Shown here: piece by piece, positions 56,704-64,000 of the stretch | Layout of the letters: each line of letters starts with the position of its first letter | Numbering within the stretch: the stretch's first letter is position 1 | Source: Flavobacterium gyeonganense | GTDB taxonomy: Bacteria; Bacteroidota; Bacteroidia; Flavobacteriales; Flavobacteriaceae | Reading direction: 5' to 3' | Length of the DNA stretch: 64,000 nt | Assembly: GCF_029625295.1 (NCBI RefSeq) | Contig: NZ_CP121112.1 | Location: 2,976,001-3,040,000 of the forward strand | Notes under the pieces: model-generated | Databases searched by the model: none | What the model saw: the letters and a program-made list of their open reading frames with translations, nothing else | What the model was told of the DNA's origin: nothing | Made by a program: the position numbers and the translations under genes

Positions 56704-58095
56704 TTAATTATTGTTATTGTTATTTTGTTGTAAAATCTTTATGTCTGATATGCGGTCTGCAAAGAAAGTAATTTTTTCCGGATATTTCAAAATTAATATT
56801 TCATATGCTTGTATTGCCTTTGTGTATTTTTTTTGCTCCAAATATACTCTCGCCAGGGTTTCTGTCATTAAATAAGAATTATCTTCCTTATTTGAGTCAA
56901 GTTGTACCGCAGGATTTATTGCGGTTTGTTTTATAGGTGAAATTTTGGGATTTGTTTCGATGAACTTATCGATTATTTCTGCTTTTTTCTTTTTTTCTTC
57001 GTCAATCATTTCGTTTTCGACTATGTTTTCAACATTTGTTTCTGTCTTTGCAGCTTCTATCGGACCTTCATTTGTCCTGTCAATTGGTTCTGGTCTTGCT
57101 AATTGCAACCATTCCTGGAAAGAATGTTTTTCATTAACTGAAAAATCCAACGGTTTTCCTATTTCCAGATTTTCCTCGGCCGTTTTTATTGTTTCAGATA
57201 CTTCAGTTTCTTTTGGTTGTTCAGCAGTAACTTCTTCAAAAATAACTGTTGTAGCTTCTTGTAATGAATTATATATGGACTTTTCAATGGGTTCAACTCT
57301 TACTTCAGGAAGTTCTTCTAAAATTTCCTCCTCTACAATTTCCTCAAAAAAAGTTCTTATTCCTTCCTTTTTAACAGGTATAGGTTCAATAACTGGTGTT
57401 TCTTCAATAGTTGGAACTACTTCTTTAAAAGACTCTAATGTTGGCTGCTCAATAATGGAATCAATTGGATTGTCTTCAATTTTTACAGCCTCTTCAAAAG
57501 TAGTGTCTGTTATTTCTTTAAAAGAATCTAAAATGGCTTGTTCAGAAACGGGCTCAATTGATTTTTCTTCTATTTTTACAGGCTCCTTAAAAGTCACGTT
57601 TGTGACTTCTTCAAAAGAGTCTAAAATTGATTGTTCGGAAACAGGTTCAATTGTTTTTTCTTTACCTTTTACAGGTTCTTCAAATGTTGTTATAGTTGTA
57701 GCTTCCTTAATTGAATCTAGTATAGACTTTTCAACAGGATCAATACGAAGTTCTGCCAGTTTCTTTTTTTCTTCTGCTAATACAATTTCACTGTCAAAAA
57801 CGGTTATGTTTAAAAGATCTCTAAGTTTACGGTCGTAAAATTCTCCCTGAATGGAAGTGAAAGTCTCAGAGGTAATGAAGTCAAATAGAACTGAACGATC
57901 TGATGTATGGGCAGCTGTAACTTTTAAAGCGTAATTATACTTAAAGCTGTTTTGATTATAAAGTCCTTTTAATCGCAATGCGCGGGCGCTTTGAAAATAA
58001 GGAAATTCAATTAAAACACTTCCTAATGCTTCTGTCTGCTTTTCTGTTATAGCATCAGGTTTGTTGATTAGATAAGTATAATTAGTTACGTTCAT
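56704..58095 (-). CDS. Acidic repeat protein with C-terminal TPR
   Basis: A 463-residue, strongly acidic protein. Between residues 124 and about 220 it has three 31-32-residue repeats of the form SILDSFEEV...FEEPVKxEEKxIEPVSEQ, with a further copy near residue 290. The C-terminal YLMTETLARVYLEQKKYTKAIQAYEILILKYPEK is one TPR-like pair (about residues 405-440). It sits between lptE and secG; the function is unknown, but its place in this conserved block hints at envelope or secretion work. Confidence 0.78.
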   Translation of the reverse strand: MNVTNYTYLINKPDAITEKQTEALGSVLIEFPYFQSARALRLKGLYNQNSFKYNYALKVTAAHTSDRSVLFDFITSETFTSIQGEFYDRKLRDLLNITVFDSEIVLAEEKKKLAELRIDPVEKSILDSIKEATTITTFEEPVKGKEKTIEPVSEQSILDSFEEVTNVTFKEPVKIEEKSIEPVSEQAILDSFKEITDTTFEEAVKIEDNPIDSIIEQPTLESFKEVVPTIEETPVIEPIPVKKEGIRTFFEEIVEEEILEELPEVRVEPIEKSIYNSLQEATTVIFEEVTAEQPKETEVSETIKTAEENLEIGKPLDFSVNEKHSFQEWLQLARPEPIDRTNEGPIEAAKTETNVENIVENEMIDEEKKKKAEIIDKFIETNPKISPIKQTAINPAVQLDSNKEDNSYLMTETLARVYLEQKKYTKAIQAYEILILKYPEKITFFADRISDIKILQQNNNNNN

Positions 58096-58155
58096 TATTT
58101 ATTCTTTAATCGTTGTATGTTGTTTAATTAGCTATTTTAAGAATTAACGCAAAAA

Positions 58156-58658
58156 TTACCATTTTGCCAATGACTCATTAAAAATGTCTTGTGTAATTCT
58201 TTCAAAAATATCTTTGAGGGCTTCATTTAAAACGGTTCCTACTAGCTGTGATTGGGCTGGATAATCATGATAAAATTCAAATGTTTTTTCAAAATCATCT
58301 GTTTCCTTCTTTCTATTTGAAAAGCGAACATTTACACGAATTGTTAAGCGGTTTTGAGAAGCCTGCTGGTCTGCTGTTGCTGTCATTGGGGTGATCCTGT
58401 AGTCTATGATTTCTCCCTCATAAAGCAAATCACCATTCACAGTAACCAGGTTTAAATTGGTTTGATTCATGATCAAATCCTGTAAAGCCAATGTAAACTG
58501 TCTGTCGATTCCTGGTTCAATCAAATCAGCATTATTCTGAAAAAATTTACCTGAAATGTTTTTCCATCGATCTGTCCGGTACCTGTGAAATTATATATAG
58601 AACAACTGCTAAAGGTTGTAGCGATTAACAGAATTAAAATATATTTTAAGTTTTTCAT
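58156..58658 (-). pseudogene. lptE: LptE-family LPS-assembly lipoprotein, frameshifted
   Basis: Partner of LptD in the outer membrane for LPS insertion. The first frame (start ATG 58658) gives the lipoprotein signal MKNLKYILILLIATTFSSC and then SIYNFTGTGQIDGKTFQVNFF, but shifts out after six Ts. The second frame resumes with LIEPGIDRQFTLALQDLIMNQ and runs to the end. Adding one A (T on the gene strand) to the run at 58542-58547 joins them as VNFFQNNADLIEPGIDRQF and gives the normal 167 residues. LptE is probably essential, so an error in the sequence is the likeliest reading. Confidence 0.88.
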
Positions 58659-58749
58659 TTTTTATTTTAAGAGTTGCTTTGCCAGTTCGCTGACATCTGG
58701 CTCAAAGATATTCATTTTCGTTTAAAACATTTTGCGTCTTTGAGGTTAA

Positions 58750-60009
58750 TTACAAATCGAATTGTTTAATTTTTCTATACAATGTTCTTTCAGAAATGCC
58801 TAATTCATCAGCAGCAGCTTTTCGTTTTCCTTTGTTTTTCTCTAATGACTTTTTAATCATTTCGATTTCTTTTTGTTCTAAACGTAAAATTTCTTCTTCT
58901 TCAATCGTTTCAGCGTCTAAATAATTATTGTGATCTTGTATGTGATAACTATCTTCATGTGTTGTCGGTGCCATTACAGCAGTTCTTGGTTCTTCTTCAA
59001 AATCAATTTCGCTATCGTTCTGCTGATTGCCATATATTTTCTGAATCAAATTTGGATTAATATCCTGACCTTTTGACGAACCATTTTTCATGAGTTCTAA
59101 AGTGAGTTTTTTCAAATCATTCAGGTCGCTTTTCATATCAAAAAGAACCTTATATAATATATCCCTTTCAGTGCTGAAGTCACTTTCTTTTTTGCTGTCG
59201 CTGATTACAGAAGGCAGGTTGCTTCCTTCGGCAGGTAGATAAGATTGTAAAGTCGCAAGATTAATATCACGATTGGTTTCTAATACTGAAATCTGTTCCG
59301 CTACATTTCGAAGCTGACGAATATTTCCGCTCCATCTGAATTTCTGTAAAAGCTGAATTGCACCATCATCCAGTCTCAAAGGCGGCATTTTGTATTTATG
59401 GGCAAAATCGGCTACAAACTTTCGGAACAATAAATGAATGTCTTCGTTTCTTTCGCGTAAAGGCGGTAATGTAATCTCGACAGTACTTAGACGATAATAC
59501 AAATCCTCACGAAATTTTCCTTTTTCGATGGCGTTGAACAAATTAACATTAGTTGCAGCAACAATTCTCACATTCGTTTTTTGAACCTGAGATGAACCTA
59601 CTTTTATAAATTCACCATTTTCCAGAACACGGAGTAATCTAACCTGAGTGGTTAGTGGCAATTCGCCAACTTCATCAAGAAAAATTGTTCCGCCGTCAGC
59701 CACTTCAAAATAACCTTCACGTGTACTTGTAGCACCTGTAAAAGCACCTTTTTCATGGCCAAAAAGCTCACTGTCAATTGTTCCTTCCGGAATAGCTCCG
59801 CAGTTTACGGCAATATATTTACCATGCTTTCTGTGCGAAAGCGAGTGTATAATTCTAGGAATATTTTCTTTACCAACACCACTTTCCCCAGTCACCATAA
59901 CCGAAATATCAGTTGGAGCAACCTGAATGGCTTTTTCGATAGCACGATTTAACTTTGGATCATTACCTATAATCTCAAATCGTTGTTTTATTGCCTGAAC
60001 TGTTTCCAT
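58750..60009 (-). CDS. Sigma-54-dependent transcriptional activator
   Basis: A 419-residue enhancer-binding protein without a receiver domain: AAA+ domain with Walker A GESGVGKE near residues 40-47, the sigma-54 contact loop GAFTGA near residues 89-94, Walker B FLDEVGELP, and a C-terminal Fis-type helix-turn-helix (RKAAADELGISERTLYRKIKQFDL). With no receiver it is probably controlled by an unknown signal or ligand. It leads an operon with lptE, the acidic protein and secG. Confidence 0.93.
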   Translation of the reverse strand: METVQAIKQRFEIIGNDPKLNRAIEKAIQVAPTDISVMVTGESGVGKENIPRIIHSLSHRKHGKYIAVNCGAIPEGTIDSELFGHEKGAFTGATSTREGYFEVADGGTIFLDEVGELPLTTQVRLLRVLENGEFIKVGSSQVQKTNVRIVAATNVNLFNAIEKGKFREDLYYRLSTVEITLPPLRERNEDIHLLFRKFVADFAHKYKMPPLRLDDGAIQLLQKFRWSGNIRQLRNVAEQISVLETNRDINLATLQSYLPAEGSNLPSVISDSKKESDFSTERDILYKVLFDMKSDLNDLKKLTLELMKNGSSKGQDINPNLIQKIYGNQQNDSEIDFEEEPRTAVMAPTTHEDSYHIQDHNNYLDAETIEEEEILRLEQKEIEMIKKSLEKNKGKRKAAADELGISERTLYRKIKQFDL

Positions 60010-60015
60010 TTGTGT

Positions 60016-60050
60016 TTTGTTTCAAGTTTTTTATTTGTTTCAGGTTTCAT
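60016..60050 (-). repeat. Leader repeat AAACCTGAAACAAA, sigma-54 activator copy
   Basis: On the - strand ATGAAACCTGAAACAAATAA then AAAACTTGAAACAAA, ending just before the ATG at 60009. Compare 33587 and 55872. Confidence 0.5.
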
Positions 60051-60171
60051 GTTTAAAGTTTAACCTTAAAACGTTAGGCTTATATTTTATTTTGTCACAG
60101 ATTAAAGTGATTAGCACAGATTCTTTTAATTCGGTGAATACTTTTAGATTAATTATAATTGTTTATTAATT

Positions 60172-60203
60172 AACCACAAATTACGCAAATTAGCGCAAAT
60201 TTG
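60172..60203 (+). repeat. Inverted repeat, left flank of GxxExxY cassette
   Basis: AACCACAAATTACGCAAATT followed by AGCGCAAATTTG. It is the inverse of the repeat at 60601-60632 (AACCGCAAATTTCACAAATT when inverted). It begins 3 bases after the stop codon of the GxxExxY gene (gene stop at 60206). Two more CACAGATT units lie at 60096 and 60115. Confidence 0.7.
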
Positions 60204-60205
60204 TT

Positions 60206-60595
60206 TTATGAATTTATTAATCGTTTATGTATTAATGATTTATTTTGAAAGTTTGCGATTATTCCAACAGGGGTATCAGCTATTTTCATATAATTTAAGG
60301 TCTGTGCGAGATGATCATTGCATATTTCTTTTACAGATTTCACTTCTAAAATGATGTCATCATAAATTACAAAATCGGCATAAAATTTATGAGGCAAAAT
60401 AACTCCTTTATATTCAATTGCAAATTCCTTTTCTCGTTGATATGGAATTCTATGATTTTTGAATTCGACTTCTAATGCATCTTTATATACAATTTCGAGT
60501 AAACCTGGACCTAATAATCTGTGTACTTCCATACAGATGCCTACTATTTGGTAGTTCTCCTCTTTTTTATAATAATATTCAGTTGTAGCATTCAT
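60206..60595 (-). CDS. GxxExxY family protein
   Basis: A 129-residue protein with the GxxExxY signature (GPGLLEIVY near residues 28-36) and the restriction-like Asp and Glu-Val-Lys core DFVIYDDIILEVKSVKE near residues 77-93. The family is of unknown function, possibly a nuclease fold, and is widespread and mobile. Here it lies between miaB and the sigma-54 gene and is bracketed by inverted repeats, 3 bases after the stop and 6 before the start. Confidence 0.88.
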   Translation of the reverse strand: MNATTEYYYKKEENYQIVGICMEVHRLLGPGLLEIVYKDALEVEFKNHRIPYQREKEFAIEYKGVILPHKFYADFVIYDDIILEVKSVKEICNDHLAQTLNYMKIADTPVGIIANFQNKSLIHKRLINS

Positions 60596-60600
60596 AAAGA

Positions 60601-60632
60601 ATAATTTGTGAAAATTTGTGAAATTTGCGGTT
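60601..60632 (-). repeat. Inverted repeat, right flank of GxxExxY cassette
   Basis: ATAATTTGTGAAAATTTGTG followed by AAATTTGCGGTT. Inverted it reads AACCGCAAATTTCACAAATT plus TTCACAAATTAT, matching the left flank. It ends 7 bases before the miaB stop. Confidence 0.7.
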
Positions 60633-60639
60633 AAAAAAA

Positions 60640-62085
60640 TTAATTCATTTCAGAATATCCCACAGCTTCACCTTTAAGAGTTCCACTTGTACAACTTGTG
60701 ATTTTTACGTTTACAAAATCCCCAATTTTATAATTCTCTTTCGGGAAAACCACTGTAATGCTTTGAGAATTTCTTCCAGAAAATTCGTCTTCCGATTTTT
60801 TAGAGACTTTTTCAACTAAAACTTCAACTGTTTTCCCAACGAATTCCTCACTTCTAAACCAGGCGTGTTTCTGCTGCAAATCCACAATTTCCTGTAATCT
60901 TCTGGCTTTGGTTTCTTCCGGAACATCATCTTCCATTTTTCTTCCGGCGAGAGTTCCTGGACGTTCAGAATACGAATACATATAACCGAAATTATATTTT
61001 ACATATTCCATCAAACTCATTGTATCTTGGTGATCTTCTTCAGTTTCTGTTGGGAAACCGGCAATCATATCCTGAGAAATTGAAGCTTCCGGAACAATTG
61101 CCCTGATTTTGTCAATCAGCGCCATGTATTCTTCGCGAGAATGTAAGCGATTCATTTCCTTTAGAATTCTGTTGCTTCCAGACTGAACCGGCAAGTGAAT
61201 GTGTTTACAGATATTCGGGTATTTAGCCATAACATGCAAAATGCTTTCATGCATATCCTGAGGATTTGAAGTAGAAAATCGAATACGCATTTTTGGGAAA
61301 CCAATAGCAACCATTTCCAGTAATTGATCAAAATCTACAGCTGTTGCTTTTTGCATTTCAGAAGCGTTTACAAAATCTTTTTTCAAACCGCCTCCATACC
61401 AAAGGTAACTGTCAACATTTTGACCTAAAAGTGTAACTTCTTTATAGCCTTTACTCCATAAATCCTGAATTTCAGCCATGATGCTTTGCGGTTCGCGACT
61501 ACGCTCACGTCCACGTGTAAAAGGGACAACACAAAACGTACACATATTATCACATCCACGAGTGATTGAAACCAAAGCTGTAATTCCGTTACTCATTAAA
61601 CGAACTGGCGAAATATCTCCATACGTTTCCTCTTTTGATAAAATTACATTTATGGCGTCACGTCCTTCTTCAACTTCCGCCAATAAATTCGGAAGATCTT
61701 TATAAGCATCAGGACCAACAACTAGATCGACAATTTTTTCTTCTTCCAAAAACTGACTTTTCAAACGTTCCGCCATGCAGCCAAGAACGCCCACTTTCAT
61801 TTTTGGATTGGTGCGTTTTACCGCGTTGTATTTTTCAAGACGCTTACGAATGGTTTGTTCAGCTTTGTCACGAATTGAGCAAGTGTTAACCAAAACCAAA
61901 TCGGCTTCTTCTAAAACGGAAGTAGTGTTATATCCTCCGTCAGACAAAATGGAAGCTACGACTTCACTGTCCGAGAAATTCATCGCACAGCCGTAACTTT
62001 CTATAAAAAGTTTTTTAGTATTCTCAGGTTTATTTTCTAAAACAAGACTTTCGCCTTGTTTGCTTTCTTCAATAATCTTTTCCAT
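60640..62085 (-). CDS. miaB: tRNA-2-methylthio-N6-dimethylallyladenosine synthase MiaB
   Basis: Radical-SAM methylthiotransferase acting on A37 of tRNA. The N-terminal UPF0004 domain has its three Cys (SYGCAMNFSD, NTCSIRDKAEQTIRKRL, GCMAERLK). The radical-SAM cluster is RGCDNMCTFCVVPFTRG near residues 177-193. A C-terminal TRAM domain ends the protein. 481 residues. It has its own promoter box at 62103. Confidence 0.95.
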   Translation of the reverse strand: MEKIIEESKQGESLVLENKPENTKKLFIESYGCAMNFSDSEVVASILSDGGYNTTSVLEEADLVLVNTCSIRDKAEQTIRKRLEKYNAVKRTNPKMKVGVLGCMAERLKSQFLEEEKIVDLVVGPDAYKDLPNLLAEVEEGRDAINVILSKEETYGDISPVRLMSNGITALVSITRGCDNMCTFCVVPFTRGRERSREPQSIMAEIQDLWSKGYKEVTLLGQNVDSYLWYGGGLKKDFVNASEMQKATAVDFDQLLEMVAIGFPKMRIRFSTSNPQDMHESILHVMAKYPNICKHIHLPVQSGSNRILKEMNRLHSREEYMALIDKIRAIVPEASISQDMIAGFPTETEEDHQDTMSLMEYVKYNFGYMYSYSERPGTLAGRKMEDDVPEETKARRLQEIVDLQQKHAWFRSEEFVGKTVEVLVEKVSKKSEDEFSGRNSQSITVVFPKENYKIGDFVNVKITSCTSGTLKGEAVGYSEMN

Positions 62086-62102
62086 TGTAAAATTTCAAAG
62101 TG

Positions 62103-62110
62103 CAAAGATA
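62103..62110 (-). promoter_or_regulatory. -7 box for miaB
   Basis: Reads TATCTTTG on the - strand, 17 bases before the ATG at 62085. Confidence 0.6.
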
Positions 62111-62208
62111 GGGTAATTGAATCTAATATGACAAGATGTCAGATAAAGAATTAACAATGTTTTCAGAATCGTTTGTTACCATTGTTTTGCAAATACATTT
62201 TACTTATT

Positions 62209-62398
62209 AGAAGCTATTTCCGGCTTTCCGTTTCAAGTCCTAATTAAAAAAGCAAAGTTTCTAATGTTTTAAAAAGAGCTTCCGCTGGTCGCTTTTTTAA
62301 AACAGGAAACTTTGCTTTTTTAACTCCGGGCTTTACACTTCAAATGAAATTCACTGAACTCCAATTAAAATAAAAGTATAGTGAAGTGATCCGGGCTA
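62209..62398 (+). repeat. Dispersed structured element, copy C (composite, 190 bases)
   Basis: Begins AGAAGCTATTTCCGGC, the counterpart of the A and B starts, and ends CCGGGCTA. The centre is a long hairpin of about 30 bp: AAAAAAGCAAAGTTTC...TTTTAAAAAGAGC pairs with GC-TTTTTTAAAA-GGAAACTTTGCTTTTTT, with TTCCGCTGGTC in its loop. A TCCGGGCT end signal occurs twice (about 62325 and 62389), with a CACTTC/GAAGTG stem between them. It looks like a nested or doubled copy. Confidence 0.7.
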
Positions 62399-62465
62399 TG
62401 GTATTCGGTTTCGGAAGAAATATGTGTTTGAAATTAAGTAATTTGGAAATACTTATAAGAGGCTG

Positions 62466-62473
62466 TATCTTTG
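62466..62473 (+). promoter_or_regulatory. Promoter for the hypothetical gene at 62499
   Basis: TATCTTTG with TTG (62443-62445) 20 bases upstream; full match to the consensus. Expected leader about 20 bases. Confidence 0.65.
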
Positions 62474-62498
62474 TGAATTAACATAAAATCACGTACAA

Positions 62499-63063
62499 AT
62501 GAATGAAAATGTATTAAGAAAAGAGAGAGAAAATGTGTTTAAAATTAATCACTATTATTATTTAGTAGATCGTTGTTATAGTGGAATTGGGAAAAAATAT
62601 ATTCCTGTTAGGCTTCTTAAGCGAAATAATACATTATTAAGTTTTCTAAATTTATTAGATGGCGACGAATTTGAAATATCTGAAAATAATTTTTATATTC
62701 TTAAACATAGAAATTTAAATCTTTCAGAAGCATTAGCATATAAAATCGGAAAGTATAAGCCGCTAAAGAAAAATCTATTTAAAAATTTAAAGGAACCTTT
62801 ATATATGATTAATTACGATAACGAAAGTACTTATATTATACATGTCGTTTGTTCCCGTAAGAATGAGTTTTCTAATGAATTTATACACAAGAAATTTTTC
62901 TTAGAAAAAAAGAATTGATTTAGATAGCATAACCACTTTGGAGGACTTGGAGAATGAAACTAAAGAGTTTAAATATGTAGAATGTTTATTTGAAATTTTG
63001 TTTAATAAAGATTTTGAAAATACAGATAAATTTGTCTTGGAAGCTTTTCAAAAAGAAAAATAA
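62499..63063 (+). pseudogene. Hypothetical protein, frameshifted near its C-terminus
   Basis: The first frame runs 139 codons (YYYLVDRCYSGIGKKYIPVRLLKRNN...) and stops in the A7 run 62905-62911. Removing one A continues the frame as EKRIDLDSITTLEDLENETK... to a TAA at 63061, total 187 residues. The continuation keeps a coding-like, charged composition. I recognise no family. The good promoter supports it being a real gene. Confidence 0.7.
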
Positions 63064-63225
63064 AAGTATTTAGGAATAATAAGTACATTTCTCGGTCATG
63101 AACTCTTAAAAACCATACCTATATATATAATCAATCTGTTTATAGACAAATCTGCAATTTTTAGAATCATATTGTCAAAATACTTCAAAAATGAATTATC
63201 AGGGTTGATATTTAAAAAAAACTTC

Positions 63226-63233
63226 TACTTTTG
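63226..63233 (+). promoter_or_regulatory. Promoter for topA
   Basis: TACTTTTG with TTG (63205-63207) 18 bases upstream, 19 bases before the ATG at 63252. A strong match. Confidence 0.7.
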
Positions 63234-63251
63234 TTGCAGAAAAAAAGAGAA

Positions 63252-64000
63252 ATGGCAAAGAATTTAGTAATAGTGGAGTCACCTGCAAAGGCAAAAACGA
63301 TCGAGAAATTTCTCGGTAGCGATTTTCAGGTGGAGTCAAGTTATGGTCACATAGCTGACTTACCATCAAAGGAAATAGGGGTAGATGTTGAGAATGGTTT
63401 TAAACCTAAATATGAGGTTTCCCCTGATAAAAAAGCCTTGGTAACGAAACTAAAATCACTTTCTAAGAATGCCGAAACGGTTTGGTTAGCAAGCGATGAG
63501 GACCGCGAGGGAGAAGCCATTTCATGGCACTTAGCGGAAGAATTAAAGCTGGATACAAAAAAGACCAAAAGAATTGTTTTTCATGAGATTACAAAATCTG
63601 CGATTCTTAAAGCAATTGACAATCCAAGAGAAATTGATTATAATTTAGTAAACGCACAACAGGCAAGACGTGTTCTGGACCGTTTAGTAGGTTATGAATT
63701 GTCTCCGGTTTTGTGGAGAAAAATCAAAGGCGGACTTTCAGCTGGTCGTGTGCAGTCTGTTTCTGTACGTCTGATTGTAGAAAGGGAACGTGAAATTCAG
63801 AACTTTAACGCAGTTGCAACATATTCAATAGTTGCAGAATTTGTAAACGAAGCAGGAAAAGCTTTTAAAGCAAAATTGCCAAAAAACTTCAATACTAAAA
63901 AAGAAGCCGAAGATTTCTTAAATCAAAACATCGGTTCTATATATAAGGTAGCAGATTTAGAAACTAAACCTACCAAAAAATCGCCAACAGCACCTTTTAC
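63252..64000 (+). CDS. topA: DNA topoisomerase I (5' part, cut by window edge)
   Basis: Type IA topoisomerase that relaxes negative supercoils. The visible 249 residues contain the Toprim start LVIVESPAKAKTIEKFLG (VESPxKA), the metal-binding ASDEDREGEAISWHL near residues 80-94, and QQARRVLDRLVGYELSPVLW and GLSAGRVQSVSVRLIVERE. The active-site Tyr lies beyond the right edge. The start fits the promoter. Confidence 0.96.
   Translation, partial: MAKNLVIVESPAKAKTIEKFLGSDFQVESSYGHIADLPSKEIGVDVENGFKPKYEVSPDKKALVTKLKSLSKNAETVWLASDEDREGEAISWHLAEELKLDTKKTKRIVFHEITKSAILKAIDNPREIDYNLVNAQQARRVLDRLVGYELSPVLWRKIKGGLSAGRVQSVSVRLIVEREREIQNFNAVATYSIVAEFVNEAGKAFKAKLPKNFNTKKEAEDFLNQNIGSIYKVADLETKPTKKSPTAPF

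Noticed and set aside
56945..57838. 297-codon ORF antisense to the acidic repeat protein
   Set aside because: A shadow of the Glu-rich repeats read backwards as Ser/Phe; no start signals.

Overview
The window is a stretch of chromosome from a Bacteroidota bacterium of the Flavobacterium type. The evidence is low GC, the gliding-motility genes gldB and gldC, promoters of the form TTG-N17-23-TAnnTTTG, a near absence of Shine-Dalgarno sequences, and a dcw cell-division cluster in the Bacteroidetes order. No prophage, insertion sequence, CRISPR array or rRNA operon was found. It is mostly core genome with a few accessory patches.

Layout. 1-6.1 kb: a lipoprotein L,D-transpeptidase with a GNAT acetyltransferase, two tandem tRNA-Gly genes, peptidase E, three paralogous secreted carboxypeptidase-regulatory-like proteins and a DUF6702 gene. 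6.2-12.5 kb: an M1 aminopeptidase, TatA/B-like protein, PAP2 phosphatase, phytanoyl-CoA-dioxygenase-like protein, O-methyltransferase, a small lipoprotein and a YceI protein. 12.9-20.8 kb: rlmN, a polyprenyl synthase, an ECF sigma operon, dnaG primase and a LuxR-type response regulator. 20.9-25.3 kb: nadE, gldB, gldC, a lipoprotein, the GTPase engB and an alpha/beta hydrolase.

25.6-41.8 kb is the dcw cluster: mraZ-rsmH-ftsL-ftsI-murE-mraY-murD-ftsW-murG-murC-ftsQ-ftsA-ftsZ. All genes are on the + strand, many overlap, and a strong terminator follows ftsZ. A 10-bp-periodic GTGGK operator sits in front of mraZ. Together these genes make the lipid-linked peptidoglycan precursor and the septal machine. 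42-54 kb is more variable: yqeY, tRNA-Arg, membrane proteins, DUF4494, DUF3754, several unknown secreted proteins, a DoxX protein, a SulP transporter and a large TonB-plug-like protein. 54.2-62.1 kb (- strand) holds groES-groEL, the block sigma-54 activator - lptE - acidic TPR protein - secG, and miaB. A GxxExxY gene between inverted repeats lies between miaB and the sigma-54 activator. The window ends in topA, which is cut by the right edge.

Main observations. (1) Five genes (DUF6702, rlmN, gldB, lptE and an unknown gene at 62.5 kb) are each broken by one base in an A or T run. They look like homopolymer sequencing errors or real slippage at A-tracts. (2) A structured dispersed element occurs three times (9.5, 42.6 and 62.2 kb). 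(3) The GxxExxY gene is tightly bracketed by inverted repeats and looks like a small inserted cassette. (4) The primase has lost all four zinc ligands of its CHC2 domain. (5) Several TAnnTTTG promoters lie so close to start codons that leaderless mRNAs are expected.
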